Positions 1 to 10,456 of a DNA stretch of 35,188 bases are shown here, in pieces. The stretch covers positions 1 to 35,188 of the forward strand of contig PABG01000070.1 in NCBI GenBank assembly GCA_002699185.1, read 5' to 3'. The translations under genes were made by a program, and so were the position numbers. How positions within the stretch are numbered: the first letter of the stretch is position 1; every line of letters starts with the position of its first letter. The notes under the pieces were generated by a model. The model was not told the DNA's origin and ran no database searches. It worked only from the letters and a program-made list of their open reading frames with translations. This DNA comes from Gammaproteobacteria bacterium. Its GTDB lineage: Bacteria; Pseudomonadota; Gammaproteobacteria; Thiohalobacterales; Thiohalobacteraceae.

Positions 1-109
1 TCAGGTTGCGGCGGAGATTCGTGGCTTCCGTCCGCCCGAGCCCTACAAGGGCAAGGGCGTGAAGTACGCGGACGAGACGATCATCCGCAAGGAAGCCAAG
101 AAGAAATAA
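1..109 (+). CDS. rplF: Ribosomal protein L6 (uL6), C-terminal end only
   Basis: Partial gene cut by the window edge; 35 codons remain before a TAA stop, read from base 2. The residues [15 protein letters not shown] followed by a lysine-rich tail are the typical C-terminus of bacterial L6, a large-subunit protein near the factor-binding site. It sits directly before rplR, as in the spc operon of most bacteria. About 60 bases separate its stop from rplR. Identity is secure from the tail motif plus context. Confidence 0.93.
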   Translation, partial: QVAAEIRGFRPPEPYKGKGVKYADETIIRKEAKKK

Positions 110-169
110 GTGTAACGACAGAGGCAAGGCGGCGGTCGGAATCGTCGCTGGTGCAGAGAGGTTATCGAA

Positions 170-532
170 ATGGCAACACTGGACAAGAAGGCAGCGCGGC
201 TGCGTCGTGCACGGCGTGCGCGCGCCAAGATACGCGAACTGGGCGATTACCGCCTGAGCGTTTACCGTACTCCGCGCCATATCTACGCACAGGTCTTTGC
301 CCCCGACGGCGACAAGGTCGTCGCTGCGGCATCGACCCTGGACAAGGCCCTGCGTGCCGAGTTGGCCAAGACCGGCAATGCCACCGCGGCCACCGCCGTC
401 GGCAAGGCGATCGCGGAGAAGGCCAGGGCGGCGGGCGTGACCAGGGTCGCTTTCGACCGTTCCGGTTACAAATATCACGGCCGAGTCAAGGCGCTGGCGG
501 ATGCCGCGCGGGAAGCCGGTCTCGAGTTTTAA
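170..532 (+). CDS. rplR: Ribosomal protein L18 (uL18)
   Basis: Encodes 120 residues, close to the 117 of E. coli L18, a 5S rRNA-binding protein of the large subunit. The N-terminus is strongly basic ([19 protein letters not shown]). The core [15 protein letters not shown] and the end [22 protein letters not shown]-type tail are typical of the family. An AGAGAGG Shine-Dalgarno precedes the ATG. It lies between rplF and rpsE in standard spc-operon order. A longer overlapping frame starting at base 151 has no ribosomal similarity and is a shadow. Confidence 0.97.
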   Translation: MATLDKKAARLRRARRARAKIRELGDYRLSVYRTPRHIYAQVFAPDGDKVVAAASTLDKALRAELAKTGNATAATAVGKAIAEKARAAGVTRVAFDRSGYKYHGRVKALADAAREAGLEF

Positions 533-541
533 GGGTGAATC

Positions 542-1048
542 ATGGCGAGTGTAGACGCACAAGTACAGGGCGACGGACTGCAGGAAAAACTGATTGCGGT
601 CAACCGCGTGGCCAAGGTGGTCAAGGGCGGCAGGATTTTCGGTTTTTCCGCGCTGACCGTGGTCGGTGACGGCAACGGAAAGGTCGGTTTCGGCACCGGC
701 AAGGCGCGCGAGGTTCCGGTGGCCATCCAGAAGGCCATGGAGAACGCCCGCAAGAACATGAAGTCCTATGCGCTCAACGAGGGCACCCTGTTCTATGCCG
801 CCAAGGGCCGGCATGGCGCGGCCAAGGTGTACATGCAGCCGGCCTCCGACGGTACCGGTATCATCGCCGGTGGCGCCATGCGCGCCGTGCTGGAAGTGGT
901 GGGCGTGCGCAACGTACTGTCCAAGTGCGTCGGCAGCCGCAACCCGATCAACGTCGTGCGCGCGACCCTCAACGCCCTGGACAACATCAGTTCTCCCGAG
1001 GAGATCGCGGCCAAGCGCGGCAAGAAACTCGAAGAGATCCGGGGGTAA
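542..1048 (+). CDS. rpsE: Ribosomal protein S5 (uS5)
   Basis: Encodes 168 residues (E. coli S5 has 167). S5 is a small-subunit protein that helps decoding accuracy. The N-terminal double-stranded-RNA-binding-like domain contains [19 protein letters not shown] and the loop [18 protein letters not shown]. The C-terminal half carries [20 protein letters not shown] and [11 protein letters not shown], both family signatures. The start is 9 bases after the rplR stop, with AAGGGTGA as ribosome-binding site. The next gene, rpmD, begins 3 bases after its stop. Confidence 0.97.
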   Translation: MASVDAQVQGDGLQEKLIAVNRVAKVVKGGRIFGFSALTVVGDGNGKVGFGTGKAREVPVAIQKAMENARKNMKSYALNEGTLFYAAKGRHGAAKVYMQPASDGTGIIAGGAMRAVLEVVGVRNVLSKCVGSRNPINVVRATLNALDNISSPEEIAAKRGKKLEEIRG

Positions 1049-1051
1049 GTC

Positions 1052-1237
1052 ATGGCGGAGAAAAAGCTCAAGGTCACCCTGGTCCGCAGCGTCGCGGGTC
1101 GACTCAGGAAACACAAGGCCTGTGTGGCAGGTCTTGGTCTGCGCCGCATCCGGCATACTGTCGAAGTGCTGGACACGCCGGAGAACCGCGGCATGATCAA
1201 CAAGGTCTCGTACCTGCTGCAAGTCGAGGAAGCATGA
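1052..1237 (+). CDS. rpmD: Ribosomal protein L30 (uL30)
   Basis: Encodes 61 residues, the usual length for bacterial L30 (59 in E. coli). [28 protein letters not shown] and the closing segment [16 protein letters not shown] are the canonical fold elements. It is packed between rpsE (3-base gap) and rplO (1-base gap), the invariant spc-operon position. Overlapping frames in other phases here are shadows. Confidence 0.96.
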   Translation: MAEKKLKVTLVRSVAGRLRKHKACVAGLGLRRIRHTVEVLDTPENRGMINKVSYLLQVEEA

Positions 1238-1238
1238 C

Positions 1239-1673
1239 ATGCGACTGAATACCATCAAGCCTGCTGCTGGCAGCAAGCCCTCTCCCAAGCGTGTCGGTCG
1301 CGGCATCGGCTCGGGCCTGGGTAAGACCTGCGGCCGCGGCCACAAGGGCCAGAAGTCCCGCTCCGGCGGCTACAACAAGGTCGGTTTCGAAGGCGGTCAG
1401 ATGCCGCTGCAGCGTCGACTGCCCAAGGTCGGTTTCAAGTCCCGCGTCGGCCGGACTCGCGCCGAGGTGCGCCTGGACGAGCTGGCAAAGATCGAGGCCG
1501 ATGTCATCGATCTGGCCGCGCTCAAGGCAGCCAGTGTGGTCGGCCAGCAGATCGACAAGGCCAAGGTCATCCTGTCGGGTGAGCTGAGCAAGGCCGTGAC
1601 GCTGAAGGGCGTGGCCGTGACCAAGGGTGCGCGGGCTGCGATAGAGGCGGCTGGCGGCAAGGTAGAGGACTAA
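1239..1673 (+). CDS. rplO: Ribosomal protein L15 (uL15)
   Basis: Encodes 144 residues, equal to E. coli L15, an early-assembly large-subunit protein. The N-terminal extension has the family signature [20 protein letters not shown] followed by KSRSGG and [14 protein letters not shown]. The C-terminal domain ends in a glycine-rich EAAGGKVED. Its TAA stop abuts the GTG start of secY with no spacer, so secY translation is probably coupled to rplO. Confidence 0.97.
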   Translation: MRLNTIKPAAGSKPSPKRVGRGIGSGLGKTCGRGHKGQKSRSGGYNKVGFEGGQMPLQRRLPKVGFKSRVGRTRAEVRLDELAKIEADVIDLAALKAASVVGQQIDKAKVILSGELSKAVTLKGVAVTKGARAAIEAAGGKVED

Positions 1674-3020
1674 GTGGCAGCCCCTGGCGCCACTTTGGCC
1701 GGATCGCTGGGCGATATCGGCAAGCTCAGGGAGTTGCGCCAGCGCATCTTCTTCGTGCTCGGTGCCCTGGTGGTCTACCGCCTGGGTGCCCATATCCCGG
1801 TGCCCGGGATCGATCCGGTCATCCTGAAGCAGCTGGCCGATCAGCAGAGCGGGACCATCCTGGACATGTTCAACATGTTCTCGGGCGGCGCCCTGATGCG
1901 CTTCACCATCTTCGCGCTCGGGATCATGCCCTATATCTCGGCGTCGATCATCATGCAGCTGCTGAGCTACACGGTGCCCGCGCTGGAGAAGATCAAGAAG
2001 GAAGGTGAGGCCGGGCGGCGCAAGATCACCCAGTACACGCGTTACGCGACCCTGGCGCTGGCCACGGTGCAGGCCATCGGCATATCGGTCGGCCTGATGA
2101 ACAGCCAGGAAGGGTTGGTGATCAACCCGGGGCCAGCTTTCGTGATGACCTCGGTGGTGACCCTGGTCACGGGTACCATGTTCCTGATGTGGCTGGGTGA
2201 GCAGATCACCGAGCGCGGCATCGGCAACGGGATCTCGATCATCATATTCGCCGGCATCGTGGCCGGCCTGCCGGCCGCCATCGGCGGCACCCTGGAACTG
2301 GCGCGCACCGGCGAGATGAACGTGCTGACGATCCTGTTCCTGTTCGTCATGGCGCTGGCGGTCACTGCCTTCGTCGTGTTCGTGGAGCGGGGGCAGCGCC
2401 GGATCACGGTCAATTACGCGCGCCGCCAGCAGGGCCGCAAGGTGTATGCCGCGCAGAGCACGCATCTGCCGCTGAAGCTGAACATGGCCGGTGTCATACC
2501 GCCCATTTTCGCTTCCAGTATCATTCTGTTCCCGGCCACGCTGGGCAGCTGGTTCGGGCAGAGTGAGGGCATGCGCTGGCTGTCGGATATCGCCTCGACC
2601 CTGTCGCCCGGGCAGCCGCTGTATGTGATGCTGTATGCGCTGGCGATCATATTCTTCTGCTTCTTCTATACCGCGCTGGTGTTCAATGCGCGGGAGACGG
2701 CGGATAACCTGAAGAAGTCGGGTGCCTTCATCCCGGGCATTCGTCCGGGTGAGCAGACCGCACGCTACATCGATACCGTGATGACCCGGCTGACGCTGGT
2801 GGGTGCAGGCTACATCACGCTCGTGTGTCTGCTGCCCGAGTTCCTGATCCTGTACTGGAACGTGCCTTTCTATTTCGGCGGCACGTCCCTGCTGATCATC
2901 GTGATCGTGGTGATGGACTTCATGGCGCAGGTCCAGGCGCACCTGATGTCGCACCAGTACGAGGGGCTGATGAAGAAGGCCAACCTCAAGGGGCACGGCC
3001 GCAGCGGACTGCTGCGCTAA
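1674..3020 (+). CDS. secY: Protein translocase channel subunit SecY
   Basis: Encodes 448 residues (443 in E. coli), the central pore of the Sec translocase in the inner membrane, partner of SecE, SecG and SecA. Ten hydrophobic segments are visible. The first contains [20 protein letters not shown] and leads to the plug-region segment [31 protein letters not shown] and the C-terminal cytoplasmic [10 protein letters not shown] are family hallmarks. The start is GTG placed directly after the rplO stop; GGTAGAGG inside the rplO end may serve as ribosome-binding site. SecA, its motor, is encoded at the far end of this window. Confidence 0.97.
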   Translation: MAAPGATLAGSLGDIGKLRELRQRIFFVLGALVVYRLGAHIPVPGIDPVILKQLADQQSGTILDMFNMFSGGALMRFTIFALGIMPYISASIIMQLLSYTVPALEKIKKEGEAGRRKITQYTRYATLALATVQAIGISVGLMNSQEGLVINPGPAFVMTSVVTLVTGTMFLMWLGEQITERGIGNGISIIIFAGIVAGLPAAIGGTLELARTGEMNVLTILFLFVMALAVTAFVVFVERGQRRITVNYARRQQGRKVYAAQSTHLPLKLNMAGVIPPIFASSIILFPATLGSWFGQSEGMRWLSDIASTLSPGQPLYVMLYALAIIFFCFFYTALVFNARETADNLKKSGAFIPGIRPGEQTARYIDTVMTRLTLVGAGYITLVCLLPEFLILYWNVPFYFGGTSLLIIVIVVMDFMAQVQAHLMSHQYEGLMKKANLKGHGRSGLLR

Positions 3021-3068
3021 TTTGGATATTCGGCGAATCGTATCGCCAACATTTGATTGGGTGATGTC

Positions 3069-3182
3069 ATGAAAGTCAGAGCATCTGTGAAAAAGATCTG
3101 TCGTAACTGCAAGATCATCCGCCGCAACGGTGTGGTGCGTGTGATCTGCTCCGACGCCCGGCACAAGCAGCGCCAGGGCTGA
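3069..3182 (+). CDS. rpmJ: Ribosomal protein L36 (bL36), zinc-binding form
   Basis: A 37-codon gene read directly from the sequence: it begins [20 protein letters not shown] and ends HKQRQG. L36 is the smallest large-subunit protein. C11, C14, C27 and H32 form the CxxC...C...H zinc ribbon, so this is the zinc-containing (C+) version rather than the zinc-free paralogue. It follows secY after 48 bases and precedes the rpsM leader, the standard position at the end of the spc operon. Confidence 0.95.
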   Translation: MKVRASVKKICRNCKIIRRNGVVRVICSDARHKQRQG

Positions 3183-3257
3183 ACCGGGGCAGCGACCGGT
3201 ACTGGAGCCGGGCGCAGACGCGTCCGGCGATTGATTTTTTGTTCATTGCAAGATAGT

Positions 3258-3287
3258 CTTACGCGTTTCCCGTGACCGGGACGTAAG
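3258..3287 (+). promoter_or_regulatory. Leader hairpin before rpsM, candidate S4 autoregulatory site
   Basis: The 126-base gap between rpmJ and rpsM holds a nested hairpin: CTTACG (3258–3263) pairs with CGTAAG (3282–3287), and TCCCG (3268–3272) pairs with CGGGA (3277–3281) around a TGAC loop, with CGTT bulged on the left. It ends about 21 bases before the rpsM ATG, just upstream of the GCAGGAGAG ribosome-binding site. In E. coli, S4 represses the alpha operon at a pseudoknot in this leader. Equivalence here is inferred from position. A weak TTGATT (3231–3236) and GATAGT (3252–3257) pair, 15 bases apart, might be a promoter. Confidence 0.42.
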
Positions 3288-3308
3288 TACGTGTAGCAGG
3301 AGAGGCTG

Positions 3309-3665
3309 ATGGCCCGTATTGCAGGCATAAACATTCCCGTGCAGAAACATGCGGTTATAGCGCTGACCTCGATCTATGGCGTGGGCCGGACACGGGCCAG
3401 GCAGATCTGCGACGCCGCCGGCGTCGCCCCCGACCGCAAGATCCGGGATCTTGACGACGGCGAGATCGAGGCCCTGCGCGCCGTGGTCGGAAAATACGTC
3501 GTCGAGGGCGATCTCCGCCGTGAAATTTCCATGAACATCAAGCGCTTGATGGACCTCGGCTGCTATCGTGGCCTGCGCCATCGGCGCGGGTTGCCGCTGC
3601 GTGGTCAGCGCACCCGGACCAATGCCCGTACCCGCAAGGGTCCGCGCCGTCCGATTCGTCGTTAA
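3309..3665 (+). CDS. rpsM: Ribosomal protein S13 (uS13)
   Basis: Encodes 118 residues, the same as E. coli S13, a small-subunit head protein contacting the large subunit and P-site t[23 protein letters not shown] opens the protein, [16 protein letters not shown] forms the helix-two-turns-helix region, and the basic tail [20 protein letters not shown] is typical. It is first gene of the alpha operon, preceded by a strong AGGAGAG ribosome-binding site. Confidence 0.97.
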   Translation: MARIAGINIPVQKHAVIALTSIYGVGRTRARQICDAAGVAPDRKIRDLDDGEIEALRAVVGKYVVEGDLRREISMNIKRLMDLGCYRGLRHRRGLPLRGQRTRTNARTRKGPRRPIRR

Positions 3666-3703
3666 TATCAGTTAGTTACTGAATTCCAGGGTTAAATACA
3701 GCT

Positions 3704-4093
3704 ATGGCTAAACCGGCAGCACGCCCCCGTAAGAAGGTGAAGAAGAATGTGGTCGACGGCGTCGCCCACATCCAGGCTTCGTTCAACAACACCATCGTGA
3801 CCATCTCAGACCGCCAGGGTAATGCCCTGTGCTGGGCCACGGCCGGGGGTTCCGGCTTCCGCGGCTCGCGCAAGAGCACCCCCTTCGCCGCCCAGGTGGC
3901 GGCCGAGCGCGCCGGCAAGGTGGCCCTGGAGTACGGGATGAAGAATCTGGACGTCATGGTCAAGGGCCCGGGCCCGGGGCGTGATTCCGCCGTGCGTGCC
4001 CTGCACGGGATAGGTTTCAAGATCACCAATATTCAGGACGTGACGCCGATTCCGCACAACGGTTGCCGTCCGCCCAAGAAACGTCGCGTCTGA
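3704..4093 (+). CDS. rpsK: Ribosomal protein S11 (uS11)
   Basis: Encodes 129 residues, identical in length to E. coli S11, a platform protein of the small subunit close to the anti-Shine-Dalgarno helix. [36 protein letters not shown] and the end [15 protein letters not shown] are near-invariant. It has a short lysine-rich N-terminus. It follows rpsM after 38 bases, in alpha-operon order. Confidence 0.97.
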   Translation: MAKPAARPRKKVKKNVVDGVAHIQASFNNTIVTISDRQGNALCWATAGGSGFRGSRKSTPFAAQVAAERAGKVALEYGMKNLDVMVKGPGPGRDSAVRALHGIGFKITNIQDVTPIPHNGCRPPKKRRV

Positions 4094-4106
4094 GCGGGGA
4101 GTCGAC

Positions 4107-4733
4107 ATGGCCAAGTACGTAGGATCCAAATGCCGCCAGTGCCGCCGCGAGGGCACCAAGTTGTTCCTCAAGGGCGAGAAGTGCTACACCAGCAAGTGCC
4201 CGGTGGAGAACCGTCCGTTCCCGCCCGGCCAGCACGGCCAGCGCCGCACCCGCATGTCCGATTACGCGCTGCAGCTGCGTGAGAAGCAGAAGCTGCGCCG
4301 CACCTACGGCGTGCTGGAGAAGCAGTTCCGCAGCTACTACAAGGAGGCCGCACGCCGTAAGGGTTCGACCGGCGACAACCTGCTGCAGCTGCTCGAATCG
4401 CGCCTGGACAATATCGTCTATCGCATGGGCTTTGCCGCTTCACGCAGCGAGGCACGTCAGCTGGTGCGCCACAACGGCATCACCGTCAATGGACGCAAGA
4501 TGAACATCCCCTCCGCCCAGATCAGCCCCAGCGACGTGATCGGGCTGTCGGAGAAGGCGCGCGGACAGTCCCGGGTGCAGGCCGCGATCGAGCTGGCACA
4601 GCAGCGTGGATTTGCCGACTGGATCGATGTTGATCCCAAGAAGATGGAAGGCGTGTTCAAGGCCGCACCGGAACGCGGCGAACTGCCGTCGGATATCCAG
4701 GAACAGCTGGTCGTCGAGCTGTACTCCAAGTAA
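4107..4733 (+). CDS. rpsD: Ribosomal protein S4 (uS4), four-cysteine zinc form
   Basis: Encodes 208 residues (206 in E. coli). S4 nucleates 30S assembly and in E. coli represses the alpha operon. The C-terminal S4 RNA-binding domain is visible as [25 protein letters not shown]. The N-terminus differs from E. coli: C9, C12, C26 and C31 make a complete CxxC...C...C zinc site of the type seen in Thermus S4, followed by [10 protein letters not shown]. Only 13 bases separate it from rpsK. Confidence 0.97.
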   Translation: MAKYVGSKCRQCRREGTKLFLKGEKCYTSKCPVENRPFPPGQHGQRRTRMSDYALQLREKQKLRRTYGVLEKQFRSYYKEAARRKGSTGDNLLQLLESRLDNIVYRMGFAASRSEARQLVRHNGITVNGRKMNIPSAQISPSDVIGLSEKARGQSRVQAAIELAQQRGFADWIDVDPKKMEGVFKAAPERGELPSDIQEQLVVELYSK

Positions 4734-4755
4734 TCCATAGGAGAGAGGAAATTCC

Positions 4756-5754
4756 ATGCAGGGCAGTGTTACTGAATTCCTGAAACCCCGCATCGTTGAC
4801 ATACAGCAGGTCAACGATCTTCGCGCCAAGGTCACGATCGAGCCGCTCGAGCGTGGTTTTGGACATACACTGGGTAACGCCCTGCGTCGTATCCTGTTGT
4901 CCTCCATGCCGGGTGCTGCTGTCACCCAGGTCGAGATCGACGGCGTGCTGCATGAGTACTCCACCATGGAGGGCGTGCAGGAAGACGTGATCGATATCAT
5001 GTTGAACCTGAAGAACCTGGCCATCCGTCTGCACAACCGCGACGAGGCCAGCCTGAGCCTGAAGAAGAAGGGCCCGGGACCGGTGACGGCCGGCGACATC
5101 ACGCTGGATCACGATGTCGAGATCGTCAACCCGGATTATGTCATTGCCCACCTGACCCAGTCCGGTGAGTTGAACATGATGCTGAAGGTCAGCAAGGGCC
5201 GCGGCTACGTGCCCGCCAATGCTCGCATGGGTGTGGACGAGGATCGCCCGATCGGCAATCTGCAGCTGGATGCCAGCTTCAGTCCGGTCAACAAGGTCAG
5301 CTATACCGTCGACAGCGCGCGCGTAGAGCAGCGCACCGACCTGGACAAGCTGATCATCGACATCGAGACCAACGGCACCATCGATCCGGAAGAGGCCATT
5401 CGCCGCGCCGCGACCATCCTCCAGGATCAGCTGTCGGTGTTCGTGGACCTGCAGGGCAAGGAAGAGGAACAGAAGGAGTCGGTCGCGCCCGACATCGATC
5501 CGATCCTGCTGCGCCCGGTCGACGATCTGGAGCTGACCGTGCGCTCGGCCAACTGCCTGAAGGCCGAGAGCATCTACTACATCGGCGATCTGATCCAGAA
5601 GACCGAGGTGGAGCTGCTCAAGGCGCCGAACCTGGGCAAGAAGTCGCTCACCGAGATCAAGGATGTGCTGGCTTCCCATGGCCTGTCCCTGGGCATGCGC
5701 CTGGACAACTGGCCGCCGCCGGGGCTGCGGGACAAGGATCGCGCGACCGCCTGA
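4756..5754 (+). CDS. rpoA: RNA polymerase alpha subunit
   Basis: Encodes 332 residues (329 in E. coli). The N-terminal domain (about 1–235) dimerises and scaffolds beta and beta-prime; [21 protein letters not shown] is its signature. The C-terminal domain (about 250–325) binds UP-element DNA and activators. R263 in [10 protein letters not shown] corresponds to E. coli R265, and [14 protein letters not shown] is conserved. An acidic linker (GKEEEQKES) joins the two. GGAGAGAGG lies just before the ATG. Confidence 0.98.
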   Translation: MQGSVTEFLKPRIVDIQQVNDLRAKVTIEPLERGFGHTLGNALRRILLSSMPGAAVTQVEIDGVLHEYSTMEGVQEDVIDIMLNLKNLAIRLHNRDEASLSLKKKGPGPVTAGDITLDHDVEIVNPDYVIAHLTQSGELNMMLKVSKGRGYVPANARMGVDEDRPIGNLQLDASFSPVNKVSYTVDSARVEQRTDLDKLIIDIETNGTIDPEEAIRRAATILQDQLSVFVDLQGKEEEQKESVAPDIDPILLRPVDDLELTVRSANCLKAESIYYIGDLIQKTEVELLKAPNLGKKSLTEIKDVLASHGLSLGMRLDNWPPPGLRDKDRATA

Positions 5755-5780
5755 CGCGGTGCCGATTGTATTATTGACCG

Positions 5781-5798
5781 GGCGCGGACTGCCGCGCC
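5781..5798 (+). terminator. GC-rich hairpin between rpoA and rplQ, possible attenuator
   Basis: GGCGCGG (5781–5787) and CCGCGCC (5792–5798) form a perfect 7-bp stem with an ACTG loop, followed by TGTATTTT. The weak T-rich tract suggests a partial terminator or an mRNA-processing structure that lowers rplQ relative to rpoA. Only the hairpin is seen; function is inferred. Confidence 0.4.
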
Positions 5799-5827
5799 TG
5801 TATTTTCGGGATCTGAGGTAACGACCA

Positions 5828-6223
5828 ATGCGACATCGCAAGAGTGGACGCCAGTTAAACCGCAACAGTTCGCATCGCAAGGCCATGTTCCGCAACATGG
5901 CGGCATCGCTGCTGCGCCATGAAGTCATCACCACCACCCTGCCCAAGGCCAAGGAACTGCGCCGGGTGGCCGAGCCGCTGATCACCATGGCCAAGAACGA
6001 CTCGGTGCATCAGCGCCGGCTGGCCTTCTCCCGCCTGCGTGACCGCGAGGTGGTGACCAAGCTGTTCGACGAACTGGGTCCGCGCTACCAGGCCCGTCCC
6101 GGCGGTTACCTGCGCATCCTCAAGATGGGCTACCGTGCCGGTGACTCCGCGCCCATGGCGCTGGTCGAGTTGGTCGATCGTCCCGAGACCGCTGCCGAGG
6201 AAGGTGCCGAGGCTGCCGAATAG
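5828..6223 (+). CDS. rplQ: Ribosomal protein L17 (bL17)
   Basis: Encodes 131 residues (127 in E. coli). L17 lies near the polypeptide exit tunnel of the large subunit. [20 protein letters not shown], the segment [20 protein letters not shown] and [20 protein letters not shown] are family signatures. The protein ends in an acidic alanine-glutamate tail. It is the last gene of the alpha operon, 73 bases after rpoA, and is followed by a strong terminator. Confidence 0.97.
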   Translation: MRHRKSGRQLNRNSSHRKAMFRNMAASLLRHEVITTTLPKAKELRRVAEPLITMAKNDSVHQRRLAFSRLRDREVVTKLFDELGPRYQARPGGYLRILKMGYRAGDSAPMALVELVDRPETAAEEGAEAAE

Positions 6224-6244
6224 TCTTGCTGCCTGAGTGCACAG

Positions 6245-6271
6245 AAAAGCCGGGCCTGTCCCGGCTTTTTT
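6245..6271 (+). terminator. Rho-independent terminator of the alpha operon
   Basis: AAAAGCCGGG (6245–6254) and CCCGGCTTTT (6260–6269) make a perfect 10-bp stem with a CCTGT loop, running into a T6 tract. It starts 22 bases after the rplQ stop. Confidence 0.92.
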
Positions 6272-6301
6272 GTGTCCGGAGGAAATACAGGATACAAGAG
6301 T

Positions 6302-6381
6302 GTAGGCCGGGATAAGCGTGGCGTTCCCGGTAGGCCGGGCTGCTGCCGGAAACGGGCCATGCGGCCCTTATTCCGGCCTAC
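6302..6381. repeat. REP-like inverted pair (BIME-like), copy A
   Basis: This 80-bp element begins GTAGGCCGGGATAAGCG and ends with the inverse arm CTTATTCCGGCCTAC, so two GTAG-headed imperfect palindromes face each other. GTAG followed by a palindrome is the hallmark of REP sequences mobilised by REP-associated tyrosine transposases, and the arm resembles E. coli REP sequence. Copy B at 7304–7383 is the same element in opposite orientation. A further 10-bp inverted repeat brackets copy A: GATACAAGAG (6291–6300) and CTCTTGTATC (6413–6422). Confidence 0.8.
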
Positions 6382-6430
6382 GATCTGTATTGTCTTGTCT
6401 CCTGCATCCTGCCTCTTGTATCTTGATCCC

Positions 6431-7165
6431 GTGATCATTCTCTTCACCGACTTCGGCCTGGAAGACCCCTACATCGGTCAGATGCAGGCCGTGCTCCAGC
6501 GCGACGCCCCCGGAGTGCCGCAGGTCAACCTGTTCGCCAAGGCGCCGAATTTCGACCCTCATGCCGGTGCCTATCTGCTGGCAGCCTACACTGATGAGTT
6601 CCCCGTCGACACCGTGTTTCTGGCCGTGGTGGATCCCGGCGTGGGCGGCGACCGCCGACCCTGTGTGGTCCGGGCTGACGGGCGCTGGTTCATCGGGCCG
6701 GACAATGGTCTGTTCAATGTGATCGCCATGCGGGCGCAGGCCCTGGAGTGGTGGGATATCGACTGGCGGCCGGCGCGGCTGTCAGCCAGCTTCCACGGTC
6801 GCGACCTGTTCGCCCCGGTGGCGGCTCGCATTGCCCGCGGCGATGCGGTGCCCGGTAGGGAGGTCGCTCCCGAGGCGCGCATCCGGCCCGGCTGGCCGCC
6901 GGAGCTGGCGCAGGTGATCTATATCGACCACTACGGCAATGCCATGACCGGTATCCGCGCCGCCAGTCTGGAGGGGGACGTGGAACTCGAGGTGGGCGTT
7001 CACCGCCTGCGCCGGGCCGAGACCTTCAGCGCCGTGGCGACGGGCGAGGCCTTCTGGTACGAGAACGCCAATGGCCTGGTCGAGATCGCGGTCAACCAGG
7101 GCCATGCCGCCACCCGGCTCGGTCTGAGCCTGGGGGAGCGGGTGCATTTCACTGGGCGGCTGTAG
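6431..7165 (+). CDS. S-adenosylmethionine hydrolase / SAM hydroxide adenosyltransferase family (DUF62)
   Basis: Encodes 244 residues from GTG at 6431, giving MIILFTDFGLEDPYIGQM, the exact N-terminus of the family. Members cleave SAM to adenosine and methionine using water and are related to fluorinase and chlorinase. TDFG (6–9), VVDPGVGGDRR, GPDNGLF and FHGRDLFAPVAARIA (the H-R-D segment) are visible, and ENANGLVEIAVNQG closes the C-terminal domain. An open frame continues upstream to 6272, but that extension would be encoded by the REP-like element, so it is rejected. No strong ribosome-binding site precedes the GTG. The gene stands alone between two inverted repeat copies. Substrate specificity is not provable here. 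Confidence 0.88.
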   Translation: MIILFTDFGLEDPYIGQMQAVLQRDAPGVPQVNLFAKAPNFDPHAGAYLLAAYTDEFPVDTVFLAVVDPGVGGDRRPCVVRADGRWFIGPDNGLFNVIAMRAQALEWWDIDWRPARLSASFHGRDLFAPVAARIARGDAVPGREVAPEARIRPGWPPELAQVIYIDHYGNAMTGIRAASLEGDVELEVGVHRLRRAETFSAVATGEAFWYENANGLVEIAVNQGHAATRLGLSLGERVHFTGRL

Positions 7166-7265
7166 CAAACGTAAGTGGCAGTAACGCAGAGGACGCAAAG
7201 GCGCAGAGGCGCAAAGTTGAATATCTCAGCGGGATTTACGTAAATCCCAGGCAGGCCTTCCCGTC

Positions 7266-7285
7266 ATTCCGGCGCAGGCCGGAAT
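7266..7285. repeat. Short perfect inverted repeat, dRS3-like
   Basis: ATTCCGGC (7266–7273) and GCCGGAAT (7278–7285) form an 8-bp perfect stem around GCAG. The layout ATTCC...GGAAT resembles the small dRS3-type repeats known from Neisseria and similar elements in other Proteobacteria. Relationship is by pattern only. Confidence 0.5.
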
Positions 7286-7303
7286 CCATCAACCAGGCAG
7301 ACT

Positions 7304-7383
7304 GTAGGCCGGAATAAGGGCCGTCTGGCCCGTTTCCGGCAACGGCTGGATGTGCCGGGAACGCTGCGCTTATCCCGGCCTAC
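7304..7383. repeat. REP-like inverted pair (BIME-like), copy B
   Basis: An 80-bp element beginning GTAGGCCGGAATAAGGGCC and ending CGCTTATCCCGGCCTAC. Its reverse complement aligns end to end with copy A (6302–6381) without length change, differing mainly in the central linker. The left half folds as GCCGGAA...TTCCGGC with an inner GGGCC/GGCCC stem. Confidence 0.8.
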
Positions 7384-7517
7384 GTTCTGCAACCCCGTAG
7401 TCAGGCGGTAATCAGTCGGAGATTGCCACGGCGCTCTGCGACTCGCAATGACAGAGTTTTATTTGCGTTTATTTGTGTTCATTCGCGGCTAACAATCGTT
7501 GTTTCAAAAATCCGTGT

Positions 7518-10382
<2,865 letters not shown>

Positions 10383-10411
10383 GCCGTTTTCCGCCGTAAA
10401 TCGAACCTGTT

Positions 10412-10441
10412 ACTATACGTCGCTTCCCCGGTCCTCGGCAA
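10412..10441 (-). promoter_or_regulatory. Probable sigma70-type promoter of uvrA
   Basis: On the minus strand TTGCCG (10436–10441) and TATAGT (10412–10417) are 18 bases apart, placing the start about 25–30 bases before the uvrA ATG. The same TATAGT -10 is used before mraZ. No good LexA box (CTGT-N8-ACAG) is visible; CTGTTACTATACGTCG matches only the left half. Confidence 0.45.
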
Positions 10442-10456
10442 AAGGTGATTCGGCGC

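Larger units (their letters stand above)
7166..7517. other. Gene-free 352-bp stretch made of repeat fragments
   Basis: No convincing gene on either strand. From left to right: a degenerate CGCAGAGG / CGCAAAG purine-rich repeat (about 7183–7215), an ATTCCGGC inverted repeat (7266–7285), the REP-like pair copy B (7304–7383), a GCCACGGCGCTCTGCGACTC segment near 7427, and a T-rich run with repeated TTCATCCGT and ATCCGTGTTC-like words (about 7455–7545) that enters the uvrA 3' end. No intrinsic terminator for either flanking gene was found. Confidence 0.65.

Noticed and set aside
1197-3164. A 655-codon open frame on the minus strand opposite rplO and secY
   Set aside because: It is antisense to two certain genes, histidine- and glutamine-rich, with no recognisable domain. 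It is a typical high-GC shadow frame.
6272-6430. Upstream extension of the SAM hydrolase gene to an ATG at 6272
   Set aside because: The extra residues would be encoded by the REP-like element and lack family similarity. The conserved N-terminus MIILFTDFG begins at GTG 6431.
10404-10423. LexA (SOS) box between uvrA and the MFS gene
   Set aside because: CTGTTACTATACGTCG has a left CTGT but no ACAG at the right spacing. No better match was found before uvrA or ssb.
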